A stretch of DNA of 30,758 nucleotides from an uncultured Oscillospiraceae bacterium (GTDB taxonomy: Bacteria; Bacillota; Clostridia; Oscillospirales; Oscillospiraceae). The position numbers and the translations under genes are program-made. Below, piece after piece: positions 16,818 through 23,660 of the stretch (positions within the stretch are counted from its first letter, which is position 1; every line of letters starts with the position of its first letter). The DNA lies in the NCBI GenBank assembly GCA_934591815.1, contig CAKTPV010000021.1, positions 1 to 30,758 on the forward strand. The letters run 5' to 3'. Under the pieces are notes generated by a model. It saw only the letters and a list, made by a program, of their open reading frames with translations. It searched no databases and had not been told where the DNA came from.

Positions 16818-17858
16818 ATGAGCATCGACTTTGGCGCGGACATCTATGAGGAGCCGCTCGTCGCCAAGACGTTTCTGAACGAGGACGCCGGCGAGACATC
16901 CCTCCGTCCCCGGACGCTGGCGGAGTACATCGGACAGGAGAAGGCCAAGCAGAATCTCTCCATCTTCATTGAGGCCGCCCGCCGCCGCACGGAATCGCTG
17001 GATCACGTGCTGCTCCACGGCCCTCCGGGTCTGGGCAAGACCACGCTGGCGGGCATCATCGCCCAGGAGATGGGCGTCAATATCCGCATCACCTCCGGCC
17101 CCGCCATTGAAAAGCCCGGCGATCTGGCGGCGCTGCTGACCAATCTCAACGAAAACGACATCCTGTTCGTGGACGAGATCCACCGTCTGAACCGGTCGGT
17201 GGAGGAGATTTTGTACCCCGCCATGGAGGACTACGCCATAGACATCATTATTGGCAAGGGGCCCTCCGCCAACTCCATCCGTCTGGATCTGCCGCGCTTT
17301 ACGCTGATCGGCGCCACCACCCGCGCCGGCTCGTTGTCCGCTCCGCTGCGGGATCGCTTCGGCGTCACCCTGCGGCTGGAGCTGTACACGCCGGAGGAGC
17401 TGGCGACCATCGTGAAGCGCAGCGCCGGTATCCTGAATGTGGAGATCGAGCCGGAGGGCGCTATGGAGATCGCCCGCCGCTCCCGTGGTACGCCCCGTAT
17501 CGCCAACCGGATGCTCCGCCGCGTCCGGGACTTTGCACAGGTGGTAGCAGACGGCGTGATCACCCGTCAGGTGGCCGATCAGGCGCTGCTGGCGCTGGAG
17601 GTGGATCATCTGGGGCTGGATCAGGTGGATCGGCGTATGCTCCGCGCCATCATCGAAAACTACGGCGGCGGGCCGGTGGGGCTTGATACGCTGGCAGCCA
17701 CCATCGGGGAGGAGTCGGTCACGCTGGAGGATGTATACGAGCCATACCTGATGCAGATCGGCTTTTTGACGCGGACGCCCCGCGGCCGCTGCGTCACACA
17801 GAGAGCCTATGAGCACCTGCATATGGCGGGCTCGGAGCAGGTGCAACTGGAGCTTTAA
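16818..17858 (+). CDS. ruvB: Holliday junction DNA helicase RuvB
   Basis: Hexameric AAA+ motor that drives branch migration. The 346-residue protein has Walker A G-P-P-G-L-G-K-T at 68-75, Walker B with D-E-I-H beginning at 119, the sensor and arginine-finger region (G-A-T-T-R, L-R-D-R-F-G), and a C-terminal winged helix (about 255-335) with Y-G-G-G-P-V-G-L and P-R-G-R. GGGGAGGGG precedes the ATG. It is the last gene of the ruvCAB operon; no clear terminator follows. Confidence 0.97.
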   Translation: MSIDFGADIYEEPLVAKTFLNEDAGETSLRPRTLAEYIGQEKAKQNLSIFIEAARRRTESLDHVLLHGPPGLGKTTLAGIIAQEMGVNIRITSGPAIEKPGDLAALLTNLNENDILFVDEIHRLNRSVEEILYPAMEDYAIDIIIGKGPSANSIRLDLPRFTLIGATTRAGSLSAPLRDRFGVTLRLELYTPEELATIVKRSAGILNVEIEPEGAMEIARRSRGTPRIANRMLRRVRDFAQVVADGVITRQVADQALLALEVDHLGLDQVDRRMLRAIIENYGGGPVGLDTLAATIGEESVTLEDVYEPYLMQIGFLTRTPRGRCVTQRAYEHLHMAGSEQVQLEL

Positions 17859-17929
17859 GCCATAAACCGTTAAAACGCACAATTCTGGCGCGGCACAACG
17901 TTTTTTCTGCTGCCGAATTTGAGTTATTT

Positions 17930-17981
17930 TTGACAAATTTTCCACGATTGCTTGACAAATTCTTTTGTAAAAAGGTATAAT
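17930..17981 (+). promoter_or_regulatory. sigH promoter with tandem TTGACAAATT repeats
   Basis: TTGACA at 17952-17957 and TATAAT at 17976-17981 with an 18-base spacer. TTGACAAATT occurs at 17930-17939 and again at 17952-17961, 22 bases (two helical turns) apart; the second includes the -35. Each, read on the other strand, resembles a Spo0A box with one or two mismatches. The -10 ends five bases before the ATG at 17987, so transcription would start at about the start codon. Confidence 0.75.
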
Positions 17982-17986
17982 GCATT

Positions 17987-18610
17987 ATGGTAAATGTTAC
18001 ACGGGCAGATTATGACCATTTGATGGCGGAGAGTGACGAGGAGTTGTGCGCCTCTGTCCGGGCGGGAAACCGTCTGGCGGAGGAGGTGCTGGCGGCACGG
18101 TACCATCGTTTGGTGCGTAGCTGCGCCCGTCCCTACTTTCTGGCAGGCGGCGACAGTGAGGATCTGCTGCAGGAGGGTATGTTTGGCCTCATCAAGGCCA
18201 TGCGCGAGTATGAGCCCGGTCACGGCGCCTCATTCTATACCTTTGCCGAGACCTGCATCCGCCGCCGGCTCTACTCGGTTTTGAAGGCGGCGACCTCCGG
18301 AAAACACGCACCATTGAACCACGCAATTCCCCTTGACCCCTCATTCTTTGACGCGAATCTCTCTTTTGCCAATGCCGATCCGGAGATGCTCCTGATCGAC
18401 AGAGAAAAAGCTGCCAGTCTGTTGGAAAACGCCCGCAAGCTGTTGTCCGAATTCGAGGTAAAGATTTTAGGGTTTTATTTGGAGGGTCTCACTTGCCGTG
18501 AGATCGCAGAGACTGTTGGCAAGTCCCCCAAGTCGGTGGACAACGCTGTGCAGCGCATACGCCGCAAAATTGCGCGGCAACTTTTATCCGGCGATATCAG
18601 CAACGGCTGA
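17987..18610 (+). CDS. sigH: RNA polymerase sigma factor, SigH-like
   Basis: A 207-residue sigma-70 factor. Region 2 has the E-D-L-L-Q-E-G-M-F-G-L motif and F-x-T-F-A-E-T-C-I-R-R-R, closely resembling sigma-H, the early sporulation/stationary factor of Bacillus. The K-H-A-P-L-N segment after region 2 is another SigH hallmark. Region 4 (about 150-200) has the G-L-T-C-R-E-I-A-E and K-S-V-D-N-A-x-Q-R-I-R-R-K helix-turn-helix. The ATG at 17987 is nearest, but the -10 element ends five bases before it; AAAGG at 17971-17975 would lie outside the mRNA. The alternative ATG at 18023 gives a 171-base-10-shorter start region without any Shine-Dalgarno, removing only 12 residues before the conserved part. 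Translation is therefore probably leaderless or weak. Confidence 0.88.
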   Translation: MVNVTRADYDHLMAESDEELCASVRAGNRLAEEVLAARYHRLVRSCARPYFLAGGDSEDLLQEGMFGLIKAMREYEPGHGASFYTFAETCIRRRLYSVLKAATSGKHAPLNHAIPLDPSFFDANLSFANADPEMLLIDREKAASLLENARKLLSEFEVKILGFYLEGLTCREIAETVGKSPKSVDNAVQRIRRKIARQLLSGDISNG

Positions 18611-18646
18611 GCGCAATATATTTTTTCTCAAAGAGAGGGTAAAATC

Positions 18647-18925
18647 ATGTACGAAGACAAGACTTTAGTGTGCAAAGAGTGTGGCAATGAGTTCGTGTTC
18701 ACCGCCGGTGAGCAGGAGTTCTACGCAGAGCGCGGCTTCCAGAACGAGCCCCAGCGCTGCAAGGCCTGCCGCGACGCTCGCAAGAACGCTGCCCGCGGTC
18801 CCCGTGAGTACTTCACCGCTGTCTGCGCTAAGTGCGGCGGCGAGGCCAAGGTGCCCTTCGAGCCCAAGAGCGATCGCCCCGTTTACTGCAGCGCCTGCTT
18901 CGCTGAGATGCGCGAGAACGGCTAA
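18647..18925 (+). CDS. zinc-ribbon domain protein
   Basis: A 92-residue soluble protein with four CxxC pairs: Cys9/12, Cys38/41, Cys60/63 and Cys81/84, enough for two zinc ribbons. The first (L-V-C-K-E-C-G-N-E-F-V-F-T-A-G-E-Q-E-F-Y) matches the zf-trcl-type ribbon common in Firmicutes. No enzyme motif is present; nucleic-acid or protein binding is likely but inferred. It has AGAGAGGG upstream and lies 36 bases after sigH, so it is probably cotranscribed. A strong terminator follows. Codon use is highly optimised, suggesting substantial expression. Confidence 0.85.
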   Translation: MYEDKTLVCKECGNEFVFTAGEQEFYAERGFQNEPQRCKACRDARKNAARGPREYFTAVCAKCGGEAKVPFEPKSDRPVYCSACFAEMRENG

Positions 18926-18956
18926 GTCATTCTGCACACTATCGATCATGATATGA

Positions 18957-18995
18957 AAAGGATACGCGCCGAAAGGTGCGTATCCTTTCTTTTTC
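18957..18995 (+). terminator. terminator after the zinc-ribbon gene
   Basis: A 14-bp stem (18957-18970 with 18975-18988, one G-T pair) closed by a GAAA tetraloop and followed by CTTTTTC. Confidence 0.93.
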
Positions 18996-19008
18996 TTCCA
19001 AAACCCTG

Positions 19009-19037
19009 TTGAAACCCGCGGCATCTTGGGGTATACT
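19009..19037 (+). promoter_or_regulatory. sigma-A promoter of the DUF1858 gene
   Basis: TTGAAA at 19009-19014 and TATACT at 19032-19037, 17-base spacer; transcription would start near 19044. Confidence 0.85.
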
Positions 19038-19069
19038 ATACCTACAACTATCATACGGAGGTTATTCAC

Positions 19070-19282
19070 ATGATCGAGATCACGAAAGACACCATTATCG
19101 GTGATATTCTGGATGTTGCCCCGCAGACGGCGCCCATTTTCCTGTCCATCGGCATGCATTGCCTGGGCTGCCCCTCTTCCCGCGGTGAGACGGTGGAGGA
19201 GGCCTGCGCCGTACACGGCATCGACGTAGAGAAGCTGCTGGCCATCGTCAACGAGGAGGCCAACAAGCCCGTCGCAGAATAA
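19070..19282 (+). CDS. DUF1858 domain protein (redox disulfide type)
   Basis: A 70-residue protein matching the DUF1858/hybrid-cluster-protein-associated redox disulfide family: I-T-K-D-T-I-I-G-D-I-L near the start, then G-M-H-C-L-G-C-P with Cys31 and Cys34. The CxxC pair suggests a redox or metal role; relatives occur next to hybrid-cluster or iron-sulfur proteins, but none is seen here. ACGGAGGT precedes the ATG and its own promoter lies upstream. Function is not established. Confidence 0.88.
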   Translation: MIEITKDTIIGDILDVAPQTAPIFLSIGMHCLGCPSSRGETVEEACAVHGIDVEKLLAIVNEEANKPVAE

Positions 19283-19295
19283 AAGCAGGTGAGCT

Positions 19296-19321
19296 GCCAC
19301 GCATACGACCGTATGCGTGGC
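19296..19321 (+). terminator. inverted repeat after the DUF1858 gene
   Basis: A 12-bp perfect inverted repeat (19296-19307 with 19310-19321). Only a weak T-rich stretch (GCTTTCTG) follows, so it may be a partial terminator with read-through into trmK, which has no promoter of its own that I can see. Confidence 0.55.
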
Positions 19322-19345
19322 GCTTTCTGTGCAGAGAGGTGAGAA

Positions 19346-20041
19346 ATGGACCGGAAGCTATTAGCATTACAACCGCGTCTGCACCTGCTGGCCCGTCTGG
19401 TGCCGGAGGGCTGCCGTCTGACGGACGTTGGCACCGACCACGGCTACCTGCCGGTGGCGCTGCTGCAGCAGGGGCGGATCAGCGCTGCCATCGCCTCTGA
19501 TATTGGCGCGGAGCCGTTGGAGCACGCCCGCCGCACGGCATTGCAGTACGGCGTGGACGGCATGGACTTCCGCCTGTGCGCCGGACTGTCAGGCGTTGCG
19601 CCGGAGGAGACGGATGTCATCGTCATTGCCGGTATGGGTGGGGAGACGATCATCTCCATTTTGCAGGACGCGCCGTGGACGGCGGACGGGCAACATCGGC
19701 TGCTGCTCCAGCCCATGACAAAGGCAGCGGCGCTGCGGCATTGGCTGGCCGACAATGGTTATACCTTTACAGATGAGCATCTGGTGGAGGACAAGGGCCG
19801 TATCTACCCGATCCTCTGCGTGGAGGGCGGCGCATTCCGCCCCCTGACGGAAGCGGAGGCGCTGTGCGGCGTGCTGCTGGCGGACGATCCGCTGTATGCC
19901 GCGTATTTGACGGAGCATATCACCAAGCTGCGCCGGTCGGCGGAGGGACTCCGCCGCAGCAGCGATCCCGATGGAGGCAGACTGGCAGCACAGGCGGAGA
20001 GTCTGGCGGCCGAATTGGAGGAACGGAGGTGTAAAGGTTGA
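19346..20041 (+). CDS. trmK: tRNA (adenine(22)-N(1))-methyltransferase TrmK
   Basis: SAM-dependent methyltransferase that modifies A22 of tRNA in Firmicutes. The 231-residue protein has the SAM motif D-V-G-T-D-H-G-Y-L-P (about 27-36), an A-S-D-I motif at the next strand, and the family's I-A-G-M-G-G-E-T-I motif (about 93-101), followed by Q-P-M-x-K. A helical C-terminal region (about 160-231) completes it. GAGAGGTGAG precedes the ATG. Its stop overlaps the TTG start of the Nif3-family gene, and the trmK-Nif3 pair is conserved in Firmicutes. Confidence 0.92.
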   Translation: MDRKLLALQPRLHLLARLVPEGCRLTDVGTDHGYLPVALLQQGRISAAIASDIGAEPLEHARRTALQYGVDGMDFRLCAGLSGVAPEETDVIVIAGMGGETIISILQDAPWTADGQHRLLLQPMTKAAALRHWLADNGYTFTDEHLVEDKGRIYPILCVEGGAFRPLTEAEALCGVLLADDPLYAAYLTEHITKLRRSAEGLRRSSDPDGGRLAAQAESLAAELEERRCKG

Positions 20042-20823
20042 TAACTGTACAGCAAGTAGAACAGAAGCTCTTTGACTGGGCGCCCCGGCAGTTGGCGGAG
20101 AGCTGGGACAACGTGGGACATCTGGTGGGCGATCCCGGCAGGGAGGTGCGCCGTGTTCTGGTGTCTCTGGATATCACGGAGCGGGTGGTGCAGGAGGCCA
20201 TAGACGGCGGATTTGACCTGATCGTGTCGCACCATCCGGTGATGAACTGCACATGGCATCCCGTCCAGACCCTGCGGACAGACGACCGGCAGGGCCGTAT
20301 CCTGACAAAGCTGACGGAAAATCGCGTCTCTGCCATCTGTATGCACACCAATCTGGACGCGGCGAAGGGCGGCGTCAACGATGTTTTGGCACAAAAACTG
20401 GGTCTGGAGAGGCTGACGCCCCTGACAGAAGAAAAAATCGGGCGGATCGGCACGTTAAAATGCGAAATGCCCCTTGTGGAGTTCACCCGGTTTGTGATAG
20501 AATCATTAGGATGCAATGGTCTGCGCTATACCGACTGCGGTAAGCCTGTCCACCGCGTGGCGGTGGGAGGCGGCGCCTGCGGCGACTATATCCCTCAGGC
20601 CATTGCTGCCGGCTGCGATACCTTTGTGACCTCCGACCTGCGGTATCACGACTTTCTGGACACCACAGAGCTGCATCTCATCGACGCGGGGCATTTTCCC
20701 ACGGAGGATGTGATCTGTGAACCGCTGGTGACGTATCTGCAAAGGGCGTTCCCGACAGCCATCGTTATGAAAACGGCCGCACACGATTGTGAGGCCATCC
20801 AATATTGCATAAAGGAGAAGTAA
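20038..20823 (+). CDS. Nif3-like dinuclear metal-centre protein (DUF34)
   Basis: A 261-residue member of the Nif3/YqfO family, often labelled GTP cyclohydrolase 1 type 2 homolog, with no well-established reaction. Metal ligands are visible in S-H-H-P (about residue 64), H-T-N-L-D-A-A-x-G-G (about 103-113), and G-H-F-x-T-E near the C-terminus. It lacks the extra inserted domain of longer YqfO proteins. The TTG at 20038 overlaps the trmK stop; GGAGGTG upstream supports it, and the family N-terminus begins there. Confidence 0.92.
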   Translation: MITVQQVEQKLFDWAPRQLAESWDNVGHLVGDPGREVRRVLVSLDITERVVQEAIDGGFDLIVSHHPVMNCTWHPVQTLRTDDRQGRILTKLTENRVSAICMHTNLDAAKGGVNDVLAQKLGLERLTPLTEEKIGRIGTLKCEMPLVEFTRFVIESLGCNGLRYTDCGKPVHRVAVGGGACGDYIPQAIAAGCDTFVTSDLRYHDFLDTTELHLIDAGHFPTEDVICEPLVTYLQRAFPTAIVMKTAAHDCEAIQYCIKEK

Positions 20824-20826
20824 ATT

Positions 20827-21561
20827 ATGTCCGGACATTCCAAGTGGCACAACATTCAAAAGACCAAGGGCGCAGCGGACGCCAAGCGTTCCGCTACCTT
20901 TACGAAGATCGCCAAGGAGATCATCGTGGCCGTCAAGCAGGGCGGCAGCGGCGATCCTGCCAACAACTCCCGTCTGGCTACCGTGGTGGCCAAGGCTAAG
21001 GCAGCCAATATGCCCAATGACAACATCAAGCGCACCATCGACAAGGCGCTGGGCTCCGGCAACACCGACAACTACGAGGCTGTTACTTACGAGGGCTACG
21101 GTCCCTGCGGCATCGCCGTGATCGTGGAGGCGCTGACCGACAACCGCCAGCGCACCGCCCCGGAGATCCGCCACTATTTCGATAAGTTCGGCAAGGGCAT
21201 GGGCGCACAGGGCTGCGTCAGCTGGTCCTTCGACCGCAAGGGTGTTATCGTCATCAACAACGAGGACGAGGAGCTGGATGAGGATACCGTGATGATGGAC
21301 GCGCTGGAGGCAGGCGCTGAGGATATGTTGGCGGACGGCCCCGTGTTCGAGGTCACCACCGATCCGGACAGCTTCAACGATGTGGTCAAGGCACTGGAGG
21401 AGAAGGGCTACACCTTTGAAAGCGCGGAGATCGAGATGGTTCCCCAGAACTACATCACCATGACCAATGAGGACGATGTCCGCAGCATGACCAAGCTTCT
21501 GGATATGCTGGATGACAACGAGGACGTGCAGAACGTCTGGCATAACTGGCAGCAGGATTGA
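20827..21561 (+). CDS. yebC: YebC/PmpR family regulatory/translation factor
   Basis: A 244-residue YebC-family protein. It starts M-S-G-H-S-K-W-x-N-I and contains the K-A-K-A-A-N-M-P-N and Y-E-G-Y-G-P-x-G motifs. Relatives are described as transcription regulators and, more recently, as aids for translating difficult proline stretches. AAAGGAG precedes the ATG. Its 3' end, coding for residues 232-244 and the stop, is duplicated at 22820-22867, which marks it as the integration site of a small element. The coding region remains intact. Its likely native terminator is now 1.3 kb away. Confidence 0.95.
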   Translation: MSGHSKWHNIQKTKGAADAKRSATFTKIAKEIIVAVKQGGSGDPANNSRLATVVAKAKAANMPNDNIKRTIDKALGSGNTDNYEAVTYEGYGPCGIAVIVEALTDNRQRTAPEIRHYFDKFGKGMGAQGCVSWSFDRKGVIVINNEDEELDEDTVMMDALEAGAEDMLADGPVFEVTTDPDSFNDVVKALEEKGYTFESAEIEMVPQNYITMTNEDDVRSMTKLLDMLDDNEDVQNVWHNWQQD

Positions 21562-21567
21562 TGGAAC
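21520..21567 (+). repeat. left attachment repeat (attL-like), inside yebC
   Basis: 48 bases matching 22820-22867 except C21525 versus T22825. It covers YebC codons 232-244, the stop, and six bases after it. The mismatch is synonymous (GAC/GAT, Asp). Confidence 0.88.
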
Positions 21568-21589
21568 TTTTCCTACGGAAAAGAAGCTG

Positions 21590-21616
21590 ATTTTCAGTAA
21601 AACAGTGCATTTTCAG
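21590..21616 (+). repeat. ATTTTCAG direct repeats beside attL
   Basis: ATTTTCAG at 21590-21597 and 21609-21616, 19 bases apart. A short inverted repeat CTTTTCC/GGAAAAG (21567-21573 and 21577-21583) lies between them and the attachment core. These could be old integrase arm-binding sites. Confidence 0.35.
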
Positions 21617-21704
21617 AACTGATTTTTTCTCGGTTGCGAAATACATCGATTGCGCTGTGCTATACATTCCCCTTTGATTGCGACATACCAAAGGAGGAAA
21701 TGAC

Positions 21705-21917
21705 ATGAAAATCATCGCCGCTATCAGAGAATATTTGATTGAGATTGAGGTTAGGAAGTATACCCCGAAGACCATTCGCGGGTATCGGAATAGCCTCAAT
21801 CTCTTTTTGCGCTTTTGTGAGCAGGAGGCGCACATCCAAGAGGTAGAGGAAATCAATTTGGCTGTGAGATGTTGTATCTGGCGTATTACACAGAAAAATG
21901 CTTTCTTTTTGCTGTAA
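21705..21917 (+). pseudogene. truncated tyrosine integrase (N-terminal domain only)
   Basis: The ATG at 21705 follows a strong AAAGGAGG. About 50 residues match the N-terminal SAM-like domain of phage/transposon integrases (I-R-E-Y-L-I-E-I-E-V-R-K-Y-T-P-K-T-I-R and a L-F-L-R-F-C core). The sequence then diverges into about 15 unrelated residues and stops at 70; the whole catalytic domain with its R-H-R-Y residues is missing. It lies beside attL and points into the element, the usual integrase position. A deletion probably removed the rest. Confidence 0.78.
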
Positions 21918-21949
21918 ACGACAAAAAATAAACGGTTTCGCAGAAATGC

Positions 21950-21977
21950 TTGACAATATATATAATATATATATCAT
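21950..21977 (+). promoter_or_regulatory. promoter of the element's membrane-protein gene
   Basis: TTGACA at 21950-21955 and TATCAT at 21972-21977, 16-base spacer, within a strongly alternating T-A tract. The T-A tract offers other -10 registers, so the exact position is uncertain. Confidence 0.6.
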
Positions 21978-22044
21978 GAGATGTGCGAGACAGCGCTAAT
22001 GCACCGTCGAGAAATTATTGAATGCAAAGAAGGGGAACTTTGAG

Positions 22045-22509
22045 ATGAGTACAAATGGAACGAAGCAAGCGAGCTTTGGCGTGTCCCATGTCTGGCCAGA
22101 TATGATAGACATCAAGTGCTGCAACTGTAAAAAATTTGCTGAAAGCATGAAAAACAGTGAATTTGAAAAAAGCGGCGAAAAATCTTACATCATCAAAAAG
22201 CAGGTCACATGTAACAGCTGTGGGGCGTCTGCTCCTGCCGGCACAGAGCTGGAAGAGGTATATGGGGATGCAGATGTCCCTGTGAAGAACACCGTGGCCT
22301 CTGTTTTGCAGATATATGCAATCATCAACGCAATTTGTGGGCTATTCCTTGCCCTCCGTATGGCTAATGATTATTATTCGGGCGCGGCTGTTTTTCTGTT
22401 ATTCGGTGCTGTATTAGTTGCAAGTGGTTTCATTTATGCCCTCGGCGAGGTCATCAAGCTCCTACATGAAATCAAACTGAATACGCGGAAAGCTGCGAAC
22501 GGAAAGTAG
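22045..22509 (+). CDS. zinc-ribbon membrane protein of unknown function
   Basis: A 154-residue protein that I do not recognise. The N-terminal soluble part has two cysteine pairs (Cys25 or 26/28 and Cys56/59) about 28 residues apart, fitting one zinc ribbon. Two membrane helices follow (about 84-106 and 113-135), then a short basic tail. GGGG at 22032-22035 is nine bases before the ATG at 22045; a TTG at 22018 in the same frame lacks a ribosome-binding site. AT-rich codon use differs from the host genes, which marks it as foreign. It has its own promoter and terminator and is the only intact gene of the element, so it may be the retained cargo. Confidence 0.75.
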   Translation: MSTNGTKQASFGVSHVWPDMIDIKCCNCKKFAESMKNSEFEKSGEKSYIIKKQVTCNSCGASAPAGTELEEVYGDADVPVKNTVASVLQIYAIINAICGLFLALRMANDYYSGAAVFLLFGAVLVASGFIYALGEVIKLLHEIKLNTRKAANGK

Positions 22510-22530
22510 GTAATCGTTAAAGGAAAATAG

Positions 22531-22562
22531 GTGGTGGGAGAGGTCCCGCCGCTTTTTCTTTT
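22531..22562 (+). terminator. terminator of the element's membrane-protein gene
   Basis: A 9-bp stem (22531-22539 with 22544-22552, two G-T pairs) with a GAGG loop, followed by TTTTTCTTTT. Confidence 0.85.
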
Positions 22563-22565
22563 GCT

Positions 22566-22628
22566 ATGCGCGAGGTAGGACTAAAGCCCAACACGTTTTA
22601 CCGCCGCGTGAAAGAGTTAGGGCTATAA
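22566..22628 (+). pseudogene. recombinase C-terminal fragment
   Basis: Twenty codons ending in TAA read M-R-E-V-G-L-K-P-N-T-F-Y-R-R-V-K-E-L-G-L. This resembles the C-terminal helix-turn-helix of serine recombinases/resolvases. The reading frame upstream is open for only 15 codons and runs over a terminator, so this is a remnant, not a gene. The similarity is short; a transposase or Hin-like origin cannot be separated. Confidence 0.45.
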
Positions 22629-22636
22629 ACGGAACG

Positions 22637-22669
22637 AACGCAAGAGGGGGACAACATCCCTCTTGCGTT
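22637..22669 (+). repeat. 12-bp inverted repeat in the element
   Basis: 22637-22648 pairs perfectly with 22658-22669 around a nine-base loop. No T-tract follows. It sits just after the recombinase fragment and may be its relic terminator. The next 150 bases up to the right repeat show only a short GTGAGC/GCTCAC hairpin and no gene. Confidence 0.55.
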
Positions 22670-22819
22670 GCCGGGAGTTCTGTGTTATGTTATTGATGTG
22701 CCATCAAACGATGACATACATAAAGAAGGGCATAGCAACAAAGAAACAATGTAAAGGCTGAAAAAGCCCTATTTTCCAAAGAAAGCTGCCGCAGCACTTG
22801 TGAGCGAAGCTCACTGCAT

Positions 22820-22867
22820 GAGGATGTGCAGAACGTCTGGCATAACTGGCAGCAGGATTGATGGAAC
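22820..22867 (+). repeat. right attachment repeat (attR-like)
   Basis: A copy of the yebC 3' end without the rest of the gene. It is followed five bases later by a long terminator hairpin that fits the yebC operon. Confidence 0.88.
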
Positions 22868-22871
22868 ATAT

Positions 22872-22908
22872 AAAAAGGACGGCGGTGCGATGCACCGCCG
22901 TCCTTTTT
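22872..22908 (+). terminator. bidirectional terminator, original to yebC
   Basis: A 17-bp perfect stem (22872-22888 with 22892-22908) flanked by A- and T-tracts. It now ends the minus-strand TetR gene from the right and anything leaving the element from the left. Its place five bases after the right attachment repeat suggests it originally followed yebC. Confidence 0.93.
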
Positions 22909-22915
22909 TGCGTAT

Positions 22916-23488
22916 TCATAGTACCCGCACGCCGCCCATGATGATGGTTCCTGCCAGCGCCGCCATCTCCTCCGGCGTCTCCTTGGTGCCGCCTTGCAGC
23001 CATTCCAGCGTCAGCGACAGGTTCCCGGACACGATAAAATGGCAGAAGTACGACAGCCGATCCGGGTCACCGGTGTAGAACCGGGCTACAAAGTCCCGTA
23101 GGAAATAGTCCCGCAGAATGCCGCAGATGCGCTCGGTGTAGGCACGGTCGCCGTTGGGTCCCAGCAGCACCAGACACAGATCCGCGTTGTCCTTGGCAAA
23201 GTGGTAAAGATCTGCCAGATAGGGGAAAGCGCTGCCCTCGCCGCTGCTGTGGGCGTGCTTGCGGCACACCGCGATCAGCCGCTCTGCCATCTCGTCCTCC
23301 AGCTGCTGCAGCAGGTCGTCCACATCCTTGTAATGGATATAGAACGTGCCGCGATTGATATCAGCCCGTTCCGCCAGTTCCCGCACAGAGATGGAGCGGG
23401 AGGGCTTTTCCGTCATCAGGTGCATCAGTGCCTGCCGAAGCTGCCTCTTCGTCTTTTTTACGCGACGGTCTACGGTCATATCTGCCAT
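22916..23488 (-). CDS. TetR/AcrR family transcriptional regulator
   Basis: A 190-residue regulator. The N-terminal TetR helix-turn-helix (about 10-60) is clear: I-S-V-R-E-L-A-E-R-A-D-I-N-R-G-T-F-Y-I-H-Y-K-D. The C-terminal half (about 80-190) resembles the TetR-like C-terminal domain of DhaS-type regulators (H-F-I-V-S-G-N-L-S-L-T-L-E-W-L motif), whose ligands are unknown. GGAGG precedes the start on the minus strand. It lies between the yebC element and spoIVA, with no efflux pump or enzyme beside it, so its target is unclear; autoregulation is plausible. Confidence 0.9.
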   Translation of the reverse strand: MADMTVDRRVKKTKRQLRQALMHLMTEKPSRSISVRELAERADINRGTFYIHYKDVDDLLQQLEDEMAERLIAVCRKHAHSSGEGSAFPYLADLYHFAKDNADLCLVLLGPNGDRAYTERICGILRDYFLRDFVARFYTGDPDRLSYFCHFIVSGNLSLTLEWLQGGTKETPEEMAALAGTIIMGGVRVL

Positions 23489-23532
23489 GTGCCGTTACCT
23501 CCACCCGTGCGGTTACCCGCTGTATTTTAGAC

Positions 23533-23562
23533 ATCTTACCATACATTCTGCCGAAAAAGCAA
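23533..23562 (-). promoter_or_regulatory. promoter of the TetR gene
   Basis: On the minus strand, TTGCTT (23557-23562) and TAAGAT (23533-23538) are separated by 18 bases with an extended TG. It gives a leader of about 38 bases. Confidence 0.6.
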
Positions 23563-23660
23563 CGTATTTAGCAAAAATGTTCTGCAAATTTACGGTGCTT
23601 CTAAAATTGCCGGCTGTCACATAGACATAGGATAACAGTCAGGATTCGGAGGAAGGCATT

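Larger units (their letters stand above)
21526..22867 (+). mobile_element. decayed 1.3-kb integrative element in the 3' end of yebC
   Basis: Two copies of a 42-base identical core (21526-21567 and 22826-22867) lie exactly 1300 bases apart. The first is the end of yebC; the second stands alone, followed by yebC's apparent native terminator. The interior is clearly AT-rich compared with the GC-rich flanks and holds a truncated tyrosine integrase next to the left copy, a small membrane protein and a fragment with a recombinase-like tail. This is the layout of a site-specific element that restores its target gene, with most genes lost. No intact integrase means it cannot move by itself. Confidence 0.85.

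Noticed and set aside
22800..22819. GTGAGC/GCTCAC hairpin beside the right attachment repeat as an attachment arm
   Set aside because: It is a short perfect hairpin without a partner at the left end, so chance is likely.
23604..23633. Sigma-E promoter for spoIVA
   Set aside because: CATAGGAT at 23626-23633 resembles a -10, and spoIVA should be sigma-E dependent, but no good -35 lies at the correct distance.
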